64,000 nucleotides of DNA from Gordionus sp. m RMFG-2023 (GCF_954871325.1 NC_088775.1:21181561-21245560), one strand, 5' to 3'. Numbered from the stretch's first letter, positions 1 to 12,240 are shown. Notes: generated by a model not told the origin, from the sequence alone. Numbers and translations: made by a program.

Positions 1-589
1 TTTATAATTTAAATAATTTTTAATAATGTCTTTAAAGGGTAAAGATAATCATATTGTTATCCAATTAGAGTCAATTTATACAGATGAAGTAATCAATTTA
101 AATTATCTATACATTTTAAATTATACAGTTGCCAAACAAAGCTAAATTAACTCCTTTATCTTAATATAAAAATGAAGAAGATATTATTTCATTATATAAG
201 GAAAAGAATCCTAATGATCCCTTTCATTTTTTTGAATGTAGAATGACTAAAAATATGATTGATTTTATAATTCAATTTGGCCCACTACAACCAAATTCCA
301 GTGAATTTAGTTATCCAAAAACTCATAACAGGTTGATTTAATGATATTGTTGCCAGTAGTAGTAGATTAAGTAGTTTGAGTTATATTTATTTAATTTTGT
401 ACTTTTTATTATAATAAATAAAATTTATTTCCATAAAATAATATTTTAAAGAATAAGGACTTTTTATAACAAAGTATAATTATCTTATAATTAATATTTT
501 AATTTGCACTAAATATCATATTTTACCTTATATATTATTAATTATTCAACAATTATATATATTAATATATTGCTTTTATATGTAGGAGC

Positions 590-1980
590 ATGAAAGATAT
601 GTATTATAAAAAAATCAATAATGACAAATCATTTTCACAAAGGAAATGGCTATCCTATAGCTCTATTTTAGATAAAGTATTCTGTAACTTTTGTATTATG
701 TTTGGAAATCATCAAGCAAGCATACAATGGACTCAAAAAGTTGCTAATAGCTGGAATAATTTAATTCGGGATATAGAGAGACATGAAGCATCCCCTGTTC
801 ATGCAAATTGTGAATAACATATGGCATGGATTTCTCGGAAGCGTATTGATGACCATCTTTTATTCAACCGAGAAGAAATTTTAACCCAAGATCGTTTTAT
901 TATCCATAATATAATTGATGCTATTGTATATTTAATACGAGGCTATGTTGCTTTTTGGGGAAGCAATTCTAATAATGGTAATTTTTCAAGGCTTATAACT
1001 TTGATCTCAAAAAATGTCCCAGTATTAAGGGCATATCTAGAGAAAAATAGTACTTCACGGAAAAAAAATGGCAATAAAACAGTGAGACCACATATAAACT
1101 TCATATCCTATGGCCATGTAAAAAAATTAACTGAGATAATGAAAATAAAAATATTGAATCAAATAATTAAGCAAATTATGTCAAATTGTGCCTTTGCTTA
1201 ATATTAGATGGCACATATGATATTTCAAAAAAAGAATGTGTTGCCTTAATTATAAGGTATATTCAAGATTATCCACATCCAGTGGAAAGAATTATTAATA
1301 TTTTTAAAACTTCTGATACAACCAGAGAAAATATTAAAAATAATGTTTTGTCTAAGTTAAAAGCATTACATCTTCAACTAAAATACCTCATTGGTCAAAG
1401 TATGGATGGTGCCAATAATATGAGAGGTGTTAATAAGGGAGTACAGGCTCTAATATTAAAAGAGGCTCGTAAAGCAATTTATGTGTGGTGTCATGCTCAT
1501 AGACTTAATTTAATTGTTATTCGTATATGTGCTCATGGAAATGAAATTAAAAACTTGATGGGAATTTTAGACGAACTCTATAATTTTATGAATGGAGTTA
1601 AACGTCAAGGGGTTTTTATGAAATTCCAGATGCAAAAGTCCAAAAAATCTCTAAAAAGAATAAAAAATACAACACTGTAAATGAATATAATTTTTCTAAG
1701 AAATTTATTTATTTTCAGAAATTGGGCCTCGTCTTTCAAAGCATTAGAAAATTTTTTAAATGTTTATGAATATATTATAGCCTCATTGAATGAGCTATGC
1801 AATTCTGATGACCCAATCACATCTTCAATTGCTGAGGGATTATTATCAAGAATAAAAAAATATGATTTTATTTTAAGCTTATTTATTTTGAAAATTATCT
1901 TAAAATGCACACACGAAACCTGCATTGAATTCAGAGTTGTTAAAGTAGCGCGCTACTTAGCGCGCTATCTTTTTTGGTAG
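590..1980 (+). pseudogene. hAT transposase, N-terminal and catalytic core (ZMYM1-like)
   Basis: Four adjoining reading-frame pieces (590-817, 821-1201, 1186-1680, 1681-1980) read as one decayed transposase. The finger-like region KVFCNFCIMFG lies near 690. The RNase H-fold acidic motifs are LDGTYDIS near 1205 and MDGANNM near 1405. The hAT-specific zinc-like motif VWCHAHRLN is near 1490. The last piece continues the helical insertion region up to the nested hAT junction; its final codons past 1932 already lie in that element. Family assignment rests on these motifs. It cannot encode one protein because of several frame changes. Confidence 0.7.
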
Positions 1981-3337
1981 CTATAGCTAATAGCCGCTAC
2001 TTTTTTTTAAATTATTTAATTTTTTAGCGCGCTACTTTTTTTAAAAGTAGCTAAGTAGCGCGCTACTTCGCTACTTTTAAAAAATATAATGAATGTAAGT
2101 ATAAACATGAAAATTTAAATATAATATCATAATTAATTATAATTTTTATAATTTATTATTTAATTTTGAAATTTAAATATATTTTCAATTTTTAATTTAT
2201 ATTTTCAATCTGTGTTAATAATCTAAAATGGCATCGCCCATGGATATCCAAATCCTTGAAAGTGATATGGAAGATTCAATGGAAGAAAATGTATTTAATA
2301 GCTCTAATAACGATTTCCCATTCCCTAGATTTGAAAAATTTTTTAAAATAAATATTAAAACAAAATCTGGATTCAAATTCCTGTGCTTAAAATGTAAAAA
2401 AAATATATCATCAAATCAATCGAGTAGCTATAACCTGAAGAAACACCTAAAGGTAAATTGTTATTTTTACATTATAATATTATTTATTTTATTAGACTGT
2501 TCACGCCAATTGCTATAAGGAAATAGAGAAACATATAAAAAAAATTGGTATAAGAGAATCTTCATTCAAAAAGACAAATACTATCCAAACCAAATTAACT
2601 GTTAATAAACATGCCAATATTTCACAAAAATTGGCTGATAAAGTAATTGTTGATTTTATTATTGACACAGTTCAGCCATTGTCCTTGGTTGATAATGTAT
2701 CATTTACTATGATGATTAAAACTTTATCCCCTGGCACAACAGTTTTATGTCGCCAGACACTTATGAATAAAATAGCCGACAACTTCAAAGTGATGAAAGA
2801 TGCTCTAATAGTAGAGTTATCAGGTATATCTTATGTATGTACACCAGCAGATAGTTGGACACATAACAGAAGGTAAAAACTTATTTATATTTATAAATTG
2901 ATCTGATTAAATATTTTTAGAGCTTCCTTGCCCTCAAGTGCTAGTGTCGAGAGATTATTTAGTAAAGCAAAGCTTATACTTTCTGATAGTCGCTCTAGAC
3001 TTGGGGATGATAATATTGAAATGATATTATTATTAAAATGCAACAAATTAAAATAAATATCTATTTATATTGCTTATTTTTTTATAATCTAAACTAACTA
3101 TATTTTTATATTTATAAATGTTGATTTTTATATATTATTTATTATACATTTACATTATAAGCAAAAAAAAAATAAAAAAAATTTGTTTCATTTGTTTCTA
3201 AATTTTTTTTTATAAAAAGTAGCTTAAAAGTGGCTAAAGCTACTTTTGGAAAAAAGTAGCTAATAGCGCGCTACTTTTTTTGACAAATAGCTATAGCGGT
3301 AGCGCGCTACTTTCAAAAATAGCGTTTAACAACTCTG
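1932..3337 (+). mobile_element. Nested BED-type hAT, 1.4 kb, internally deleted, with perfect 8-bp target duplication
   Basis: The ends are inverted (CAGAGTTGTTAAA at the left, TTTAACAACTCTG at the right). They are flanked by identical 8-bp duplications ATTGAATT at 1924-1931 and 3338-3345, the hAT hallmark. Subterminal regions are rich in AGTAGCGCGCTACTT motifs in both orientations. Coding remnants: a BED finger at 2228-2453 (CLKCKK then KKHLKVNC), a probable short intron 2454-2497, a middle part at 2631-2875 reaching the first catalytic Asp (CTPADSWTHNRR), and a short dimerisation segment at about 2922-3056 (SSASVERLFSKAKL). The large core between the first Asp and the dimerisation domain is missing, so this is a non-autonomous deletion derivative. 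Junction sequences on both sides belong to the outer hAT. Confidence 0.9.
2228..3056 (+). pseudogene. BED-finger hAT transposase, internally deleted
   Basis: The reading begins with MASPMDIQILESD at 2228 and carries a BED-like C2H2 finger. GT-AG candidates at 2454-2497 and 2876-2920 would splice to the next segments. The segment at 2631-2875 matches the ZBED-type hAT region VDFIIDTVQPLSLVD and ends at the catalytic ADSWT motif. The following exon-like stretch begins in the C-terminal SSASVERLFS dimerisation motif. About half of a normal transposase is absent. Confidence 0.7.
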
Positions 3338-3370
3338 ATTGAATTGCAGGCTATATGAAATGATCTAGCT

Positions 3371-4337
3371 ATGGTAAGTAAATTAATACAACATACAAAA
3401 AATAAATTTCAAAGATTAAGAGGTAAATTATTATCATATTTAAATTATTTTGTAATTAAGCTAATGGTGATAATATTTTCTCCAAATTACAACATGATGT
3501 TAAATCCTTTATGGATGAAAATAATATTATATCGGATATCTATAATATTAGGTTATCAAATTGGATCAAACAGAGTTTGATATTATATTGAACAACAAAA
3601 GGAGAAGTTAAGAAAAGTTTATTTTAAAAATAATAATTTATTTTTTAGATTAAAAACGATAATTTTTACCCAATAATCAACATGATAATTAAACATTTAA
3701 ATGAAAGATTTAATTATGATACACTTTATTTTTTAAATCAAATTTCTATATTTACTCCTGCTGGATTAGCAGACAATGAGTGTATAGAAATTTCTCAGAT
3801 ATCGGAAATTGCTGGTTTATATCATTTTGATCCACAGAAAATAGTGGATGAATATTTCAATTACCGACTTTTATATTTAGATTCCTCATCAATTATTTAT
3901 AGTAAAGATCTCATGAATATAAGGAAAAATGATACCTTATATGACGAAAGTAATTAATTTTAATAACAACATAATTTTAATATATGTTTACAGATGAAAA
4001 CATAAATGATAATAAAACCAACAATACAAAAAAATGGCTAAAATATTCGTTTATATTGCCATATAGATTATTAGCTAAATTAAATTCTTTTCCATGTTTA
4101 AAAAGATTATATAAATATTTGATAACACTACCAACTACCTCATGCTCTGCTGAAAGAGCTATGAGTAAAGTTAAAATAGTTAAAACTCGCATAAGAAATA
4201 AAATTTCTGATAGCTTTTTAGAAAATTTATTATTAATATCTAGTGAAATTGATATTTTAGATACATTTAATACAGAGGATATTATTACAGATTTTGCATT
4301 GACTTCTAAAAGACTATCTAGTCTTTTAATCGCATAG
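3371..4337 (+). pseudogene. hAT transposase, C-terminal part with dimerisation domain
   Basis: This is the continuation of the outer hAT right of the nested insertion. The piece 3682-3957 (FTPAGLADNECIEISQISE) is typical late-core sequence. The piece 3984-4337 contains the hAT dimerisation signature LPTTSCSAERAMSKVK followed by ENLLLISSE. An apparent intron or decayed gap separates them (3958-3985). The same-strand order agrees with 590-1931 being the front half of the same gene. Confidence 0.75.
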
Positions 4338-4380
4338 TCCATATATTTATTTATATTAAACAGCAATAAATTTATGAATT

Positions 4381-4953
4381 TGTCATTATAATTTCCTTTT
4401 TTTTAATATTTAAATAAATTTATAAAATTAAAACTATTTTAAAACTTTAATTTACTAGTCCCTTTATAATTAGTCATTTTTAGGTAGCCTTTTGCTCCAC
4501 ATTTATTTATATTCATCATATTATTTTAAATATATTAAACATTAAAAAGTATTGTTACAATTATAATATATTTTTTTTAAATTTCGATCATTTTTATAAT
4601 AATTATTCTTTATAATAATTCCCTATTTTCGATTTGATACTATTTCAAGTGTTGATACTAGTATATAATAAATAATATATTGCAATTGTTATATATGTCG
4701 TTGTTTTTTTTGTAATTAAATTGCGAAGTCATTCATTTTTGATGATAAATATTTTTTGTGATTAAATTGTTAAGTCATTCATTTTTGATTATAAATATTT
4801 TTGGTGATTATTTTGCGCAATCATTGGATAAGGGGCATCTAAATGAAATTGCTATTAATTATAAATATAGAAAATGATTTTGATTTATAAAAAAAATAAA
4901 TGATTAAAAATTATAAAACCTGGGTCTCATCATCTAACAGTGAGATAAATAAA
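4381..4953. other. AT-rich spacer with a short tandem repeat
   Basis: No gene-like reading frame. At about 4695-4815 a roughly 58-bp unit containing AAGTCATTCATTTTTGAT and ATAAATATTTTT is repeated twice with small differences. Parts of this stretch may be the unrecognised 3' end of the hAT to the left. Confidence 0.4.
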
Positions 4954-5247
4954 TTATATAATATATTTACATGTGATATAAGAATGTTTTAAAATTAGAA
5001 AATAGTTTAACCTTTTAAAAATATGTTGCAATTGATTTATTTTTTTAAATTGAGTAATGATTCCATTTGTTATTTTGAGATTATCTGTATTTAGACCAAT
5101 ATTGCTCCATATATTATCTTTTTTAATAGCTATAACCTCAAACTTTACTTCACTATGAGGATGTCTTTTTTTGTAATGTAAATTAATTTTATCTTTTCTA
5201 ATTTTTTGGAAGTACAGCCTGTATGCAAACATTTTACCTTGTAACAT
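4954..5247 (-). CDS. Unassigned ORF, 97 aa
   Basis: A minus-strand reading frame beginning MLQGKMFAYRLYFQKIRK. It has a basic N-terminal half (KKRHPHSEVKFEV) and no recognised motif. It is longer and less repetitive than chance frames in this AT-rich DNA and could be an exon or an element fragment. I do not recognise it; expression is unproven. Confidence 0.25.
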   Translation of the reverse strand: MLQGKMFAYRLYFQKIRKDKINLHYKKRHPHSEVKFEVIAIKKDNIWSNIGLNTDNLKITNGIITQFKKINQLQHIFKRLNYFLILKHSYITCKYII

Positions 5248-5276
5248 ATTTTATTGCTTGGCATCTAACTTAAAAA

Positions 5277-5350
5277 ATTTATATAGATTGTAAAAATTGA
5301 TTTAATTAAAAATATTTATATAGATTGTAAAAATTGATTTAATTAAAAAT
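5277..5350. repeat. Two-copy 37-bp tandem repeat
   Basis: The unit TTTATATAGATTGTAAAAAT plus following bases occurs twice head to tail just upstream of the minus-strand ORF. No function is seen. Confidence 0.6.
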
Positions 5351-5499
5351 ATTTATAATTTAATAATTTAAAAAAATATTGTGAAATTGTGTAGACGGGA
5401 AATTACGTGATACGTGATATATAGCGCTTTTGCCCTCTAACGTTGAAGATTCAACAGAGCTACTAGGTTTTCCTCATTTCCATCTAATTGGAACAATTT

Positions 5500-5885
5500 A
5501 ATTTGGGTATAAAAATAAAAATATGAGGAGCCCTCCACACGTTTGTGGGCAAGCCGCACGTACTTGTAAGCACAACATTTCGAAAAATGTTGCTTAAACC
5601 TCTATAGGCTTTAATTTAGAAGGAGTGGGACAAAGAAAAGGCCTATACTCGAGAACTACAGTATAATTTAATTACTTTAAAGGTGGGTGATGGCTGAATT
5701 TAAGCTTAATTTCTTTAATGTAAGTTATATCTGTAAATAAATATGATTAAAATAAAATAATATTTACCACCGGATGAACCGAACCCCAAAAGGCCAATAA
5801 TCAAAAAAACATGATCATTCCTGGGATTCGAACCCGGGAGCATGGGATAAGTAAACCAAGCTCTTGCCTACTAGGCCATACAGGC
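5500..5885 (-). repeat. tRNA-headed SINE-like unit (minus strand)
   Basis: Read on the minus strand, 5885-5812 keeps the internal RNA polymerase III boxes: an A box (TGGCCTAGTAGG) and a perfect B box (GGTTCGAATCC), correctly spaced as in a 74-nt tRNA. The acceptor, D and anticodon stems are mostly unpaired, so it is not a working tRNA. The head is followed by non-tRNA sequence (GGGGTTCGGTTCATCCGG near 5770-5790) and further GC-richer blocks down to about 5500, including a hairpin around AACATTTCGAAAAATGTT. This is the layout of a tRNA-derived SINE. No second copy lies in the window, so the 3' limit is a guess. Confidence 0.5.
5812..5885 (-). tRNA. tRNA-like sequence, degenerate (SINE head or tRNA pseudogene)
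   Basis: Positions match canonical tRNA numbering (T8, A14, G18-G19, T54-T55-C56, A58), and the nominal anticodon positions read ACT. Only the T stem is close to intact. The poor acceptor stem argues against a functional tRNA. Confidence 0.45.
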
Positions 5886-6209
5886 TTTTAAAGACGGGAA
5901 ATTCGAAATTCAAAAAAAATGGGGTGCAATATATTATGATTGTAACGGTCGATATTTAGCAGTGTATTTATATTATAATAGGTCTACAATTATATTATAG
6001 ATTATTATACCAAAATGTTATCCATAGATAATTTAAAAATGTAATGGAAAATTTTCTAGATTATTATAGCCTACCCTCCAAAATGCCTACCCCCTACCCC
6101 TTTATAGATATTAGAATGCAAACTGTTCCTACCTCCCCCCCCCGCTCATGTAGACGCTGTGTACACCATCAATTCTCTTTGTATAAAGTAAATAAATAAA
6201 ATAAACAAA
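5886..6209. other. AT-rich spacer with a GC-rich hAT-like end
   Basis: No gene is seen. Around 6110-6161 lies ATGCAAACTGTTCCTACCTC plus a C run and GCTCATGTAGACGCTG. It matches the right inverted repeat of the hAT element ending at 13809, so a related element end is present here, without a detectable left partner. Confidence 0.4.
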
Positions 6210-6286
6210 TAAAAATAAATACGTACCGATGACATGACGTAGCGATGACATGACGTAGTGAGGACATCGGAAAATTATAATATAGA
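6210..6286 (-). mobile_element. Helitron 5' terminus, minus strand
   Basis: Reverse complement of the 5' end shared by the Helitrons starting at 10061, 14416 and 23254 (TCTATATTATAATTTTCCGA followed by GTCCTCACTACGTCA). The TC start lies at 6286-6285 and the element would extend to lower coordinates. A block containing GATGACATGACGTAGCG/TG is tandemly doubled here. No matching CTAG 3' end was found to the left. Confidence 0.6.
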
Positions 6287-6539
6287 TATATATAGGGAAG
6301 AGTATCTCATAATGTTAATAAAACAGAGAACTAGGAGGGCTATATACCTTGGGACAAAACGTATATTTCATTGTATATAATATATAGAAAATAATATATC
6401 ATTATCTTAACACAATAGGGAACTAGGAGAACACTATTTGCAACAAAAACAAATATATTGTTGATATGCAAAATACAAAAATAAAACTAACTAAAAATTT
6501 AATGAATGTTAAGTGAATAATGAAAATCCAATTAAAAAC

Positions 6540-9500
6540 CTCTAATTTGATCTATGTGAACATTCACTATTTTATTATCTATCTGAATCTCCCATATGAC
6601 ATTATTAATTCTTCCACTGACAATCCCCATACGCCACTCTTGATTGTTGCCCACTTTTACAAACATAGAGTAGCCTAAAGTTTCCCTCTAAAATTCATTC
6701 TTTTTAATTTAGGTCTACAATCACTGTCATTGTCTTTTAAAAAAACTCCACTTCCATCTCAATTCCCTTTAAAAGTAGGGGATGATTTAGTTACCGAATG
6801 TGTAGTATTACGATAATTTTAAAACATCTTCTAATAACTTATCATCCCAGCCTCCAAATTTATAAATCATATTTTTTCTGAGTGTACCGCTCTCTCAGCC
6901 ATACCATTTGAAGAAGGATGGTATGCAGGAGTACAAATATGTGTTATATCATTTTTTTTATTAAAAACTTTTTTTAAATTAAAAGACCTGAAAGCTGGTC
7001 CATTGTCGGATAACAACTCTACTGGATCACCAAATCTGGAAAATATATTATTTAAAACCATAATAGCAGTAAACGAATTAATGTTCTTAACCTTAATAAT
7101 CTCCAGCCAGCGAGAGTACCCATCAATCATTACTAATCCGTAAAAAAATTTTAATCGGACCAAAAAAATCAACATCGGTTGTACCCAAAAATTTTGTTTA
7201 ACTTTCGGTAATTTAGGCGCATTAACCATACACATGTTGCACCTAAAAACTATTTCTATAATATCTTTATTCACTCCAGGCCACCAAAAATATCTTTCCA
7301 TAGTATCTAACATCCTAAGCAACTCAATATGACCCTCATGTAGCACTTTAAGAAAATCCTCTCTTAGACTTTGAGGAACAACAATTTGTTCTCCCTTAAA
7401 AATACAATCATTCTTAATACTCAACAACTTTCCCAAAGCCTTATATACTTTAATCTGCGAATAGTACCTATCTTCATTCAAAACAAATATCTTAACTCTG
7501 ATTAATTCTAAATCTATCAAAGTTTCTCTTTTTATCAAGTCTAAATTATTAATTATTATTACATCATTCTCATAATCATCAATATTAACAAAACAAATTA
7601 CATCTACCTTAATTAACCTTGACGAACCATCAGGAATAATTTTATCTATACCTATCCTATAATTAATATCAAAATCAAATCCGGCTAAATAAAAGGTCCA
7701 TTTCTGTAACTTTGGAGACATATTGTAAAGTTTGACCGAATCTGATCCAAAAAAATTAACCAGAGGTTTATGATTCGTAAAAATTTTAAATTTCCTCCCC
7801 ACTACATATTCCCTCCATTTCTTAACAGACAAAACAACAGATAATCCTTCTTTCTCAATAATAGAATATCTTTTTTCAGCACTGGCACATGCTTTGGACA
7901 TAAATTCAATTGGCCTTTTATGACCATCTTCTTCAACATGAAACAAAACTGCACCCATGCCCTTAGTAGAAGCATCAGTTGAAATAAACAAATTTTTACT
8001 TCTATCATAATGAGCATGAACTGATACATTGTATAATCTTTCTCTAATTTAACAAAAACTAGCTCTTTCATTAATACCCCAATAAATATTTTTACTTCTT
8101 TTAAGCAATTCATATAAATTAGATGTCAATTTAGAAAAACCCTCTATAAATCTCGAATAATAATTCATAAGACCCAACCAAGAATGCAATTCATCCTTAT
8201 TCTTAGGTTCAGTCATGGTACTAATCGGATGAATCTTTTCTTTGAATGGCTGTATTCCCTTGTCACTTTTTAAGTAACCTAAATATTTAATACTATCTTT
8301 GTAAAATTCCCTTTTTTCAATATTTCCAATCAACCCAAATTCCAGCATTCTATCAAACGCTCTTCTTAATTTATTAAAATGATCTCCCTTATCCTTACCA
8401 AAAATAAACAAATCATCTAAATAAAAAATAACCTCGTTAATGTCAGAAAAAATTATATTCATGGTCTTTTGAAAATAAGCAGTTGACATTGTTAGTCCAA
8501 AAGGTAACCTGTTAAATTAAAAAGGACCCTTGTGGTTTGAAACGCTCAAAAATTTGGAAGTTTCTTTAGAAACAAGAATTTGCAAATATGCCAAGGAAAA
8601 ATCTATTTTCGAGAGTATTTTTCCATTTCCTACTTTAACAATGTCACTTAGCCTTGGAAGAGAATATTCAAACCTCTAATTGTGGATTTACAGTGACTCT
8701 AAAATCAGTACAAACTCTCAACGCATTATCTTTTTTTAACCAATATTAAAGGAGTGGCCCATTGAGAAAACAAGGGTTATTATACCCTGTTAAAGCCATT
8801 GTTCTATTGTGACCTTTAATTCTTCTTCTAATTCAAAATGCACTCTCCTGGCCTTAAAAAATCCTGGTTTAAAATCATCCTTTAACAAAATATCTATTTG
8901 TAAATCTTTGACTTTGCCAATTTTACTATTAAAACACAATTGAACCTTTTAATTAATCTATTAATATCAAAACACGCTTCAACACACCCTTCTTCGGTGA
9001 CTGAATAACCATTTTATCTTTATAAAATTTATCATTATTTTTACAAGGATTGTCAAAAGTTAAAAAATTTATACTATCACCTATATCCAGCTTATTAATA
9101 GTGTTAATATCAAAGTTGAATTTAATTATGTCAAATCCTTTGATCCAGTCTTGACCACATAAAAGTGGTCCTTCCCTTCCCTTTCCAAAACATAAAAATT
9201 TAATTATTTAATAGTATTAAAATATTTAACCTTACCATTACTGACTTGACCAATGATTTTTTCTCAACATCTTTATAATTGGCCAGCTTTTAAAAATCTT
9301 TTATGGGCAAGGATGTCACTGAAGAACCAGTATCTTTCATAAAAGAAAAATTAGATTATATGTCAATCATAAAATCATTAATAAAGTTAATTTTATTTCT
9401 TGGCCTGACCTAAGATTGTAAGGTGTTTGTATAATTTCATGTTTAAGTTGTTGTTGCTGTTGCTTGCCTTAAAATTATGCTTGTTTCCTTTTAAAGACGA

Positions 9501-9738
9501 ACAGCCTTGCCAATCTGCTCCATAATCTCTTCTCCAAAAATCTTTCTCTACAAAGATTTGATTATTATTTATCTCCATAGACTGACATTTCACCACAATA
9601 TCCTCAATAACGTTAGATCTGTTGTGTTTTCTTCTATCAATCTTGTTTTAAGTATTTCATTACGACAAATAATTATTAACTGAATCGCTATTAATTCCGA
9701 ATTAAGCCCAGAACCACAACCTTTCGGTCTGTCTAGAT
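6540..9738 (-). mobile_element. Ty3/gypsy LTR retrotransposon fossil, pol-bearing, badly broken
   Basis: Minus-strand remains of a Ty3/gypsy element. Parts in order: gag-like region (about 9740-9390), protease and RT region (about 9330-8050, with the RT motif YLDD near 8420), RNase H (about 7990-7650), integrase zinc region and catalytic core (about 7400-6870), and an integrase tail to about 6540. The family is clear from RT, RNase H and integrase motifs. It is broken in many places (roughly ten) and old. I found no LTRs. The right side abuts a GC-rich hAT end at 9739. Confidence 0.75.
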
Positions 9739-10060
9739 CATAGGCGTAGCCAGGATTTTTCTAAGGGGAGGGAATTAAAAAATTACTGGGGGCTTCACCC
9801 CCAGACCCCATTTGGGGCGGGCCTTTGGCCCGCTTTTGCCCGCTTTTGCCCGCTTTTGCCCGGCCTTTGGCCGGGTTACCTTAGTCTATATATAGTTATA
9901 AAAATTTTTTACAAGATAGGAGGTTAATTTTAATTAAAAAAATAAGCCTGGTACAAATATGAAATATATTTTTATTAGTTTGTATAAAATATAATAAATT
10001 ACTTGTATATACATTAATATAAAAGCATGGTAATATTTTATTCCAAACAAGTATAAGAAA
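9739..10060 (+). mobile_element. GC-rich-ended hAT MITE fragment
   Basis: Begins CATAGGCGTAGCCAGGATTT, matching the CAGTGGCGTAGC ends of the complete MITEs at 13342 and 15357. It is followed by the same inner block (GGGGGCTTCACCCCCAGACCCC then repeated GCCCGCTTTTGCCCG). Its right half is missing; a Helitron 5' end begins directly at 10061. Confidence 0.5.
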
Positions 10061-11128
10061 TCTATATTATAATTTTCCGATGTCCTCACTACGTCATCGT
10101 GACGTCATGTCATCGGTACGTATTTATTTATATTTTTTTCTATACAAACAGATGATCCATAACTTAAGTTTTCTATGCAACTGTAGGATGCCATATTTAA
10201 ACCTTAAATATAATTTATTATGACAAAATTTTACAACCTATACAAGTATAAGATATCAAAGTATTACATTAAATATATCTATTTACATTTTACAAAATAT
10301 TACAACTTATTATTTTATTTGTTTTTTCTATACAAACAGATGATCCTATAACTTAGGTTATCTATGCAACTGTAGGATGCCATATTAAAACCTAAATATA
10401 TATTATAATTTATCAATATAAAATTTTACATTGGATGTCAAAGTAATACATTAAATATATCTATTTACAAAATATTACATATTATTAATATTTTATATAA
10501 AAATTCAATTTAATTCGTACATCAGAGATTTTTTCTCCATAACTTAATTTTTGGAGCTATCTCCAATAATACGTAGTAATATTTGTTATTTCTCATAATA
10601 ATATTAGGGCAGATCTGATTTTGTCATGATTCTTTGTGTATTTTATATTTTAACAGTCTTTTTTTATAATATTATATTTTCATGTACGTTTGTAATATTG
10701 CCGCAGAACAGTAATAACTCATAGATTAATCGGTAAATCAGATTTCTCATTAATTAATTATAAATTTAATATCTCCAGGCTTGGTAAAACTTTTTCAAAA
10801 TTATTATTGGTTGGACTGGGCTTAATTACAAATTTAATATCTCCAGGCTTGGGAAAATTTTTTCAAAATTATTATGGGTTGGACTGGGCTTAAAAAATAT
10901 TTCTCAAAATTAATATTGACTTGGTTTTCAAAATTATTAGGGATTGAGGTGAGCTTGAGAAAATTTTTTTAAATTATTAAGATCTTGGATGCTTGGAAAT
11001 TTTTTCCAATAGTACAAAAAATGTATAAAAATCATTAAGCATTATTACTGAAGAAGCTGCTATTAGTGAAAATAATTATAAATGTACATAATATTTTCAT
11101 TATAACATTATATTACAATATTCATGAG

Positions 11129-11352
11129 TAGTGTTGTTAAATGGCTCGTTTTGAGCCGATTTTTAAAAAACGGCTAACTCAATATTTTGTCCAGAAAAAT
11201 ATTACGCAAGCCTCAAGATTTTGCTCATAGAAGGAACAAAGGTCTAGGCATATATTATCGAAATCTCAAGACTTAGGCAATATTTTTCTGGCTAAAATAT
11301 TGAGTTAGCCGTTTTTAAAAATCGGCTCAAAATGAGCCGTTTAACAACACTA
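11129..11352. mobile_element. Palindromic hAT MITE, 224 bp, exact 8-bp target duplication
   Basis: Nearly the whole element is an inverted repeat: TAGTGTTGTTAAATGGCTCG at the left and its complement ending CAACACTA at the right, with a central loop of about 80 bp. The flanks TTCATGAG (11121-11128 and 11353-11360) are identical 8-mers. Two more copies of this family lie at 35211-35640 and 35313-35534. Confidence 0.9.
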
Positions 11353-11639
11353 TTCATGAGTATTGGATATCAAAGTAATACATTAAATATATGATTTTTA
11401 CAAAATATTACAAATTATTCATATCTTCATTAATATTTTATACATTTACTCAATAAAATACCAACAGTCTTAATTTATTTTTAAATAGTATTTTTTTATA
11501 AAAGCATTTTATAAATTTATAAAATCAAAATATAATTATAACCTTGATCATAGTAAGAAAAAAGTATAAAAATCATTAAGCATTATAAAAAATAAATTGT
11601 TAGAATTTACTTAGTATGATATTATTTTATAATTTAAAC

Positions 11640-12240
11640 AAATTTATATTATTTAAGCATCCTATGTATTTTTAAAGCTATCCATTTTGTCGGGCCGCAC
11701 AATATGCCCTTTTATCTCTGATGAATATTTTGTCTAACTAACTGAAAAATATACAAAGTACATTAATTTTAATATTTAACTAAATTAATATAACAATTTT
11801 TAAGGATCCTACTTTTTTAAAAGCTTACCATTTTGTCGGATCCACCATTGCTCTATTATCCCTGCTGAATATTCCGTATAACGCACAAAAAAATATATAT
11901 AGTATTATTTTTATTATAAATAATTTTATATAGGATTTTATATCTATTCCAAAAAATCAATATATATTACAATATTTATTTTTATTCAATTAAATTATAT
12001 ATTTATTCTTAAGGATCCTACCTTTTTTAACAATACTCCTCTTTATTCTTTCAATAAAAAATACTAAACAGAGTTTTCTATTTTTAGGATTTTATATTTA
12101 TTCCAAAAAAAATATATTACGATATTTATATATTATTTAAATTATTCTATACCTATTCACAAGGATCCTAATTTTTTTTTAAGTTTGCCAATTGGTCTCT
12201 CTGAATGGTATTTTATTTTAATCCTACCTTATAAAATTAA
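11640..12240. repeat. Diverged tandem repeat inside the Helitron
   Basis: Four spaced copies of an AAGGATCCTA-(T-rich)-TTGTCGG type unit begin near 11655, 11800, 12010 and 12160, about 140-210 bp apart, with strong drift. No coding is seen. Confidence 0.45.

Larger units (their letters stand above)
1..4380 (+). mobile_element. hAT transposon with TTF/ZMYM1-like transposase, broken, left end outside window
   Basis: The translated pieces follow the order of ZMYM1-like hAT transposases. The N-terminal piece (about 27-340) has a GPLQPNSS-type stretch. After an apparent intron (about 341-585) comes a TTF-like finger (CNFC at about 690). A transposase core at 1186-1680 carries the first catalytic Asp (ILDGTYDISKKE), a second in GQSMDGANNMRG, and a WCHAHRLN motif. 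After the nested element, 3682-3957 has further core and 3984-4337 has the C-terminal dimerisation domain (LPTTSCSAERAMSKVKIVKTR). Frames change near 820, 1190 and 1680, so it is a pseudogene. Coding is interrupted by a second hAT at 1932-3337. I could not identify the right terminal inverted repeat, so the right limit is set just past the coding end. Confidence 0.75.

Noticed and set aside
5812-5885. Functional tRNA gene
   Set aside because: Acceptor, D and anticodon stems do not pair; only the pol III boxes and the T arm are kept.
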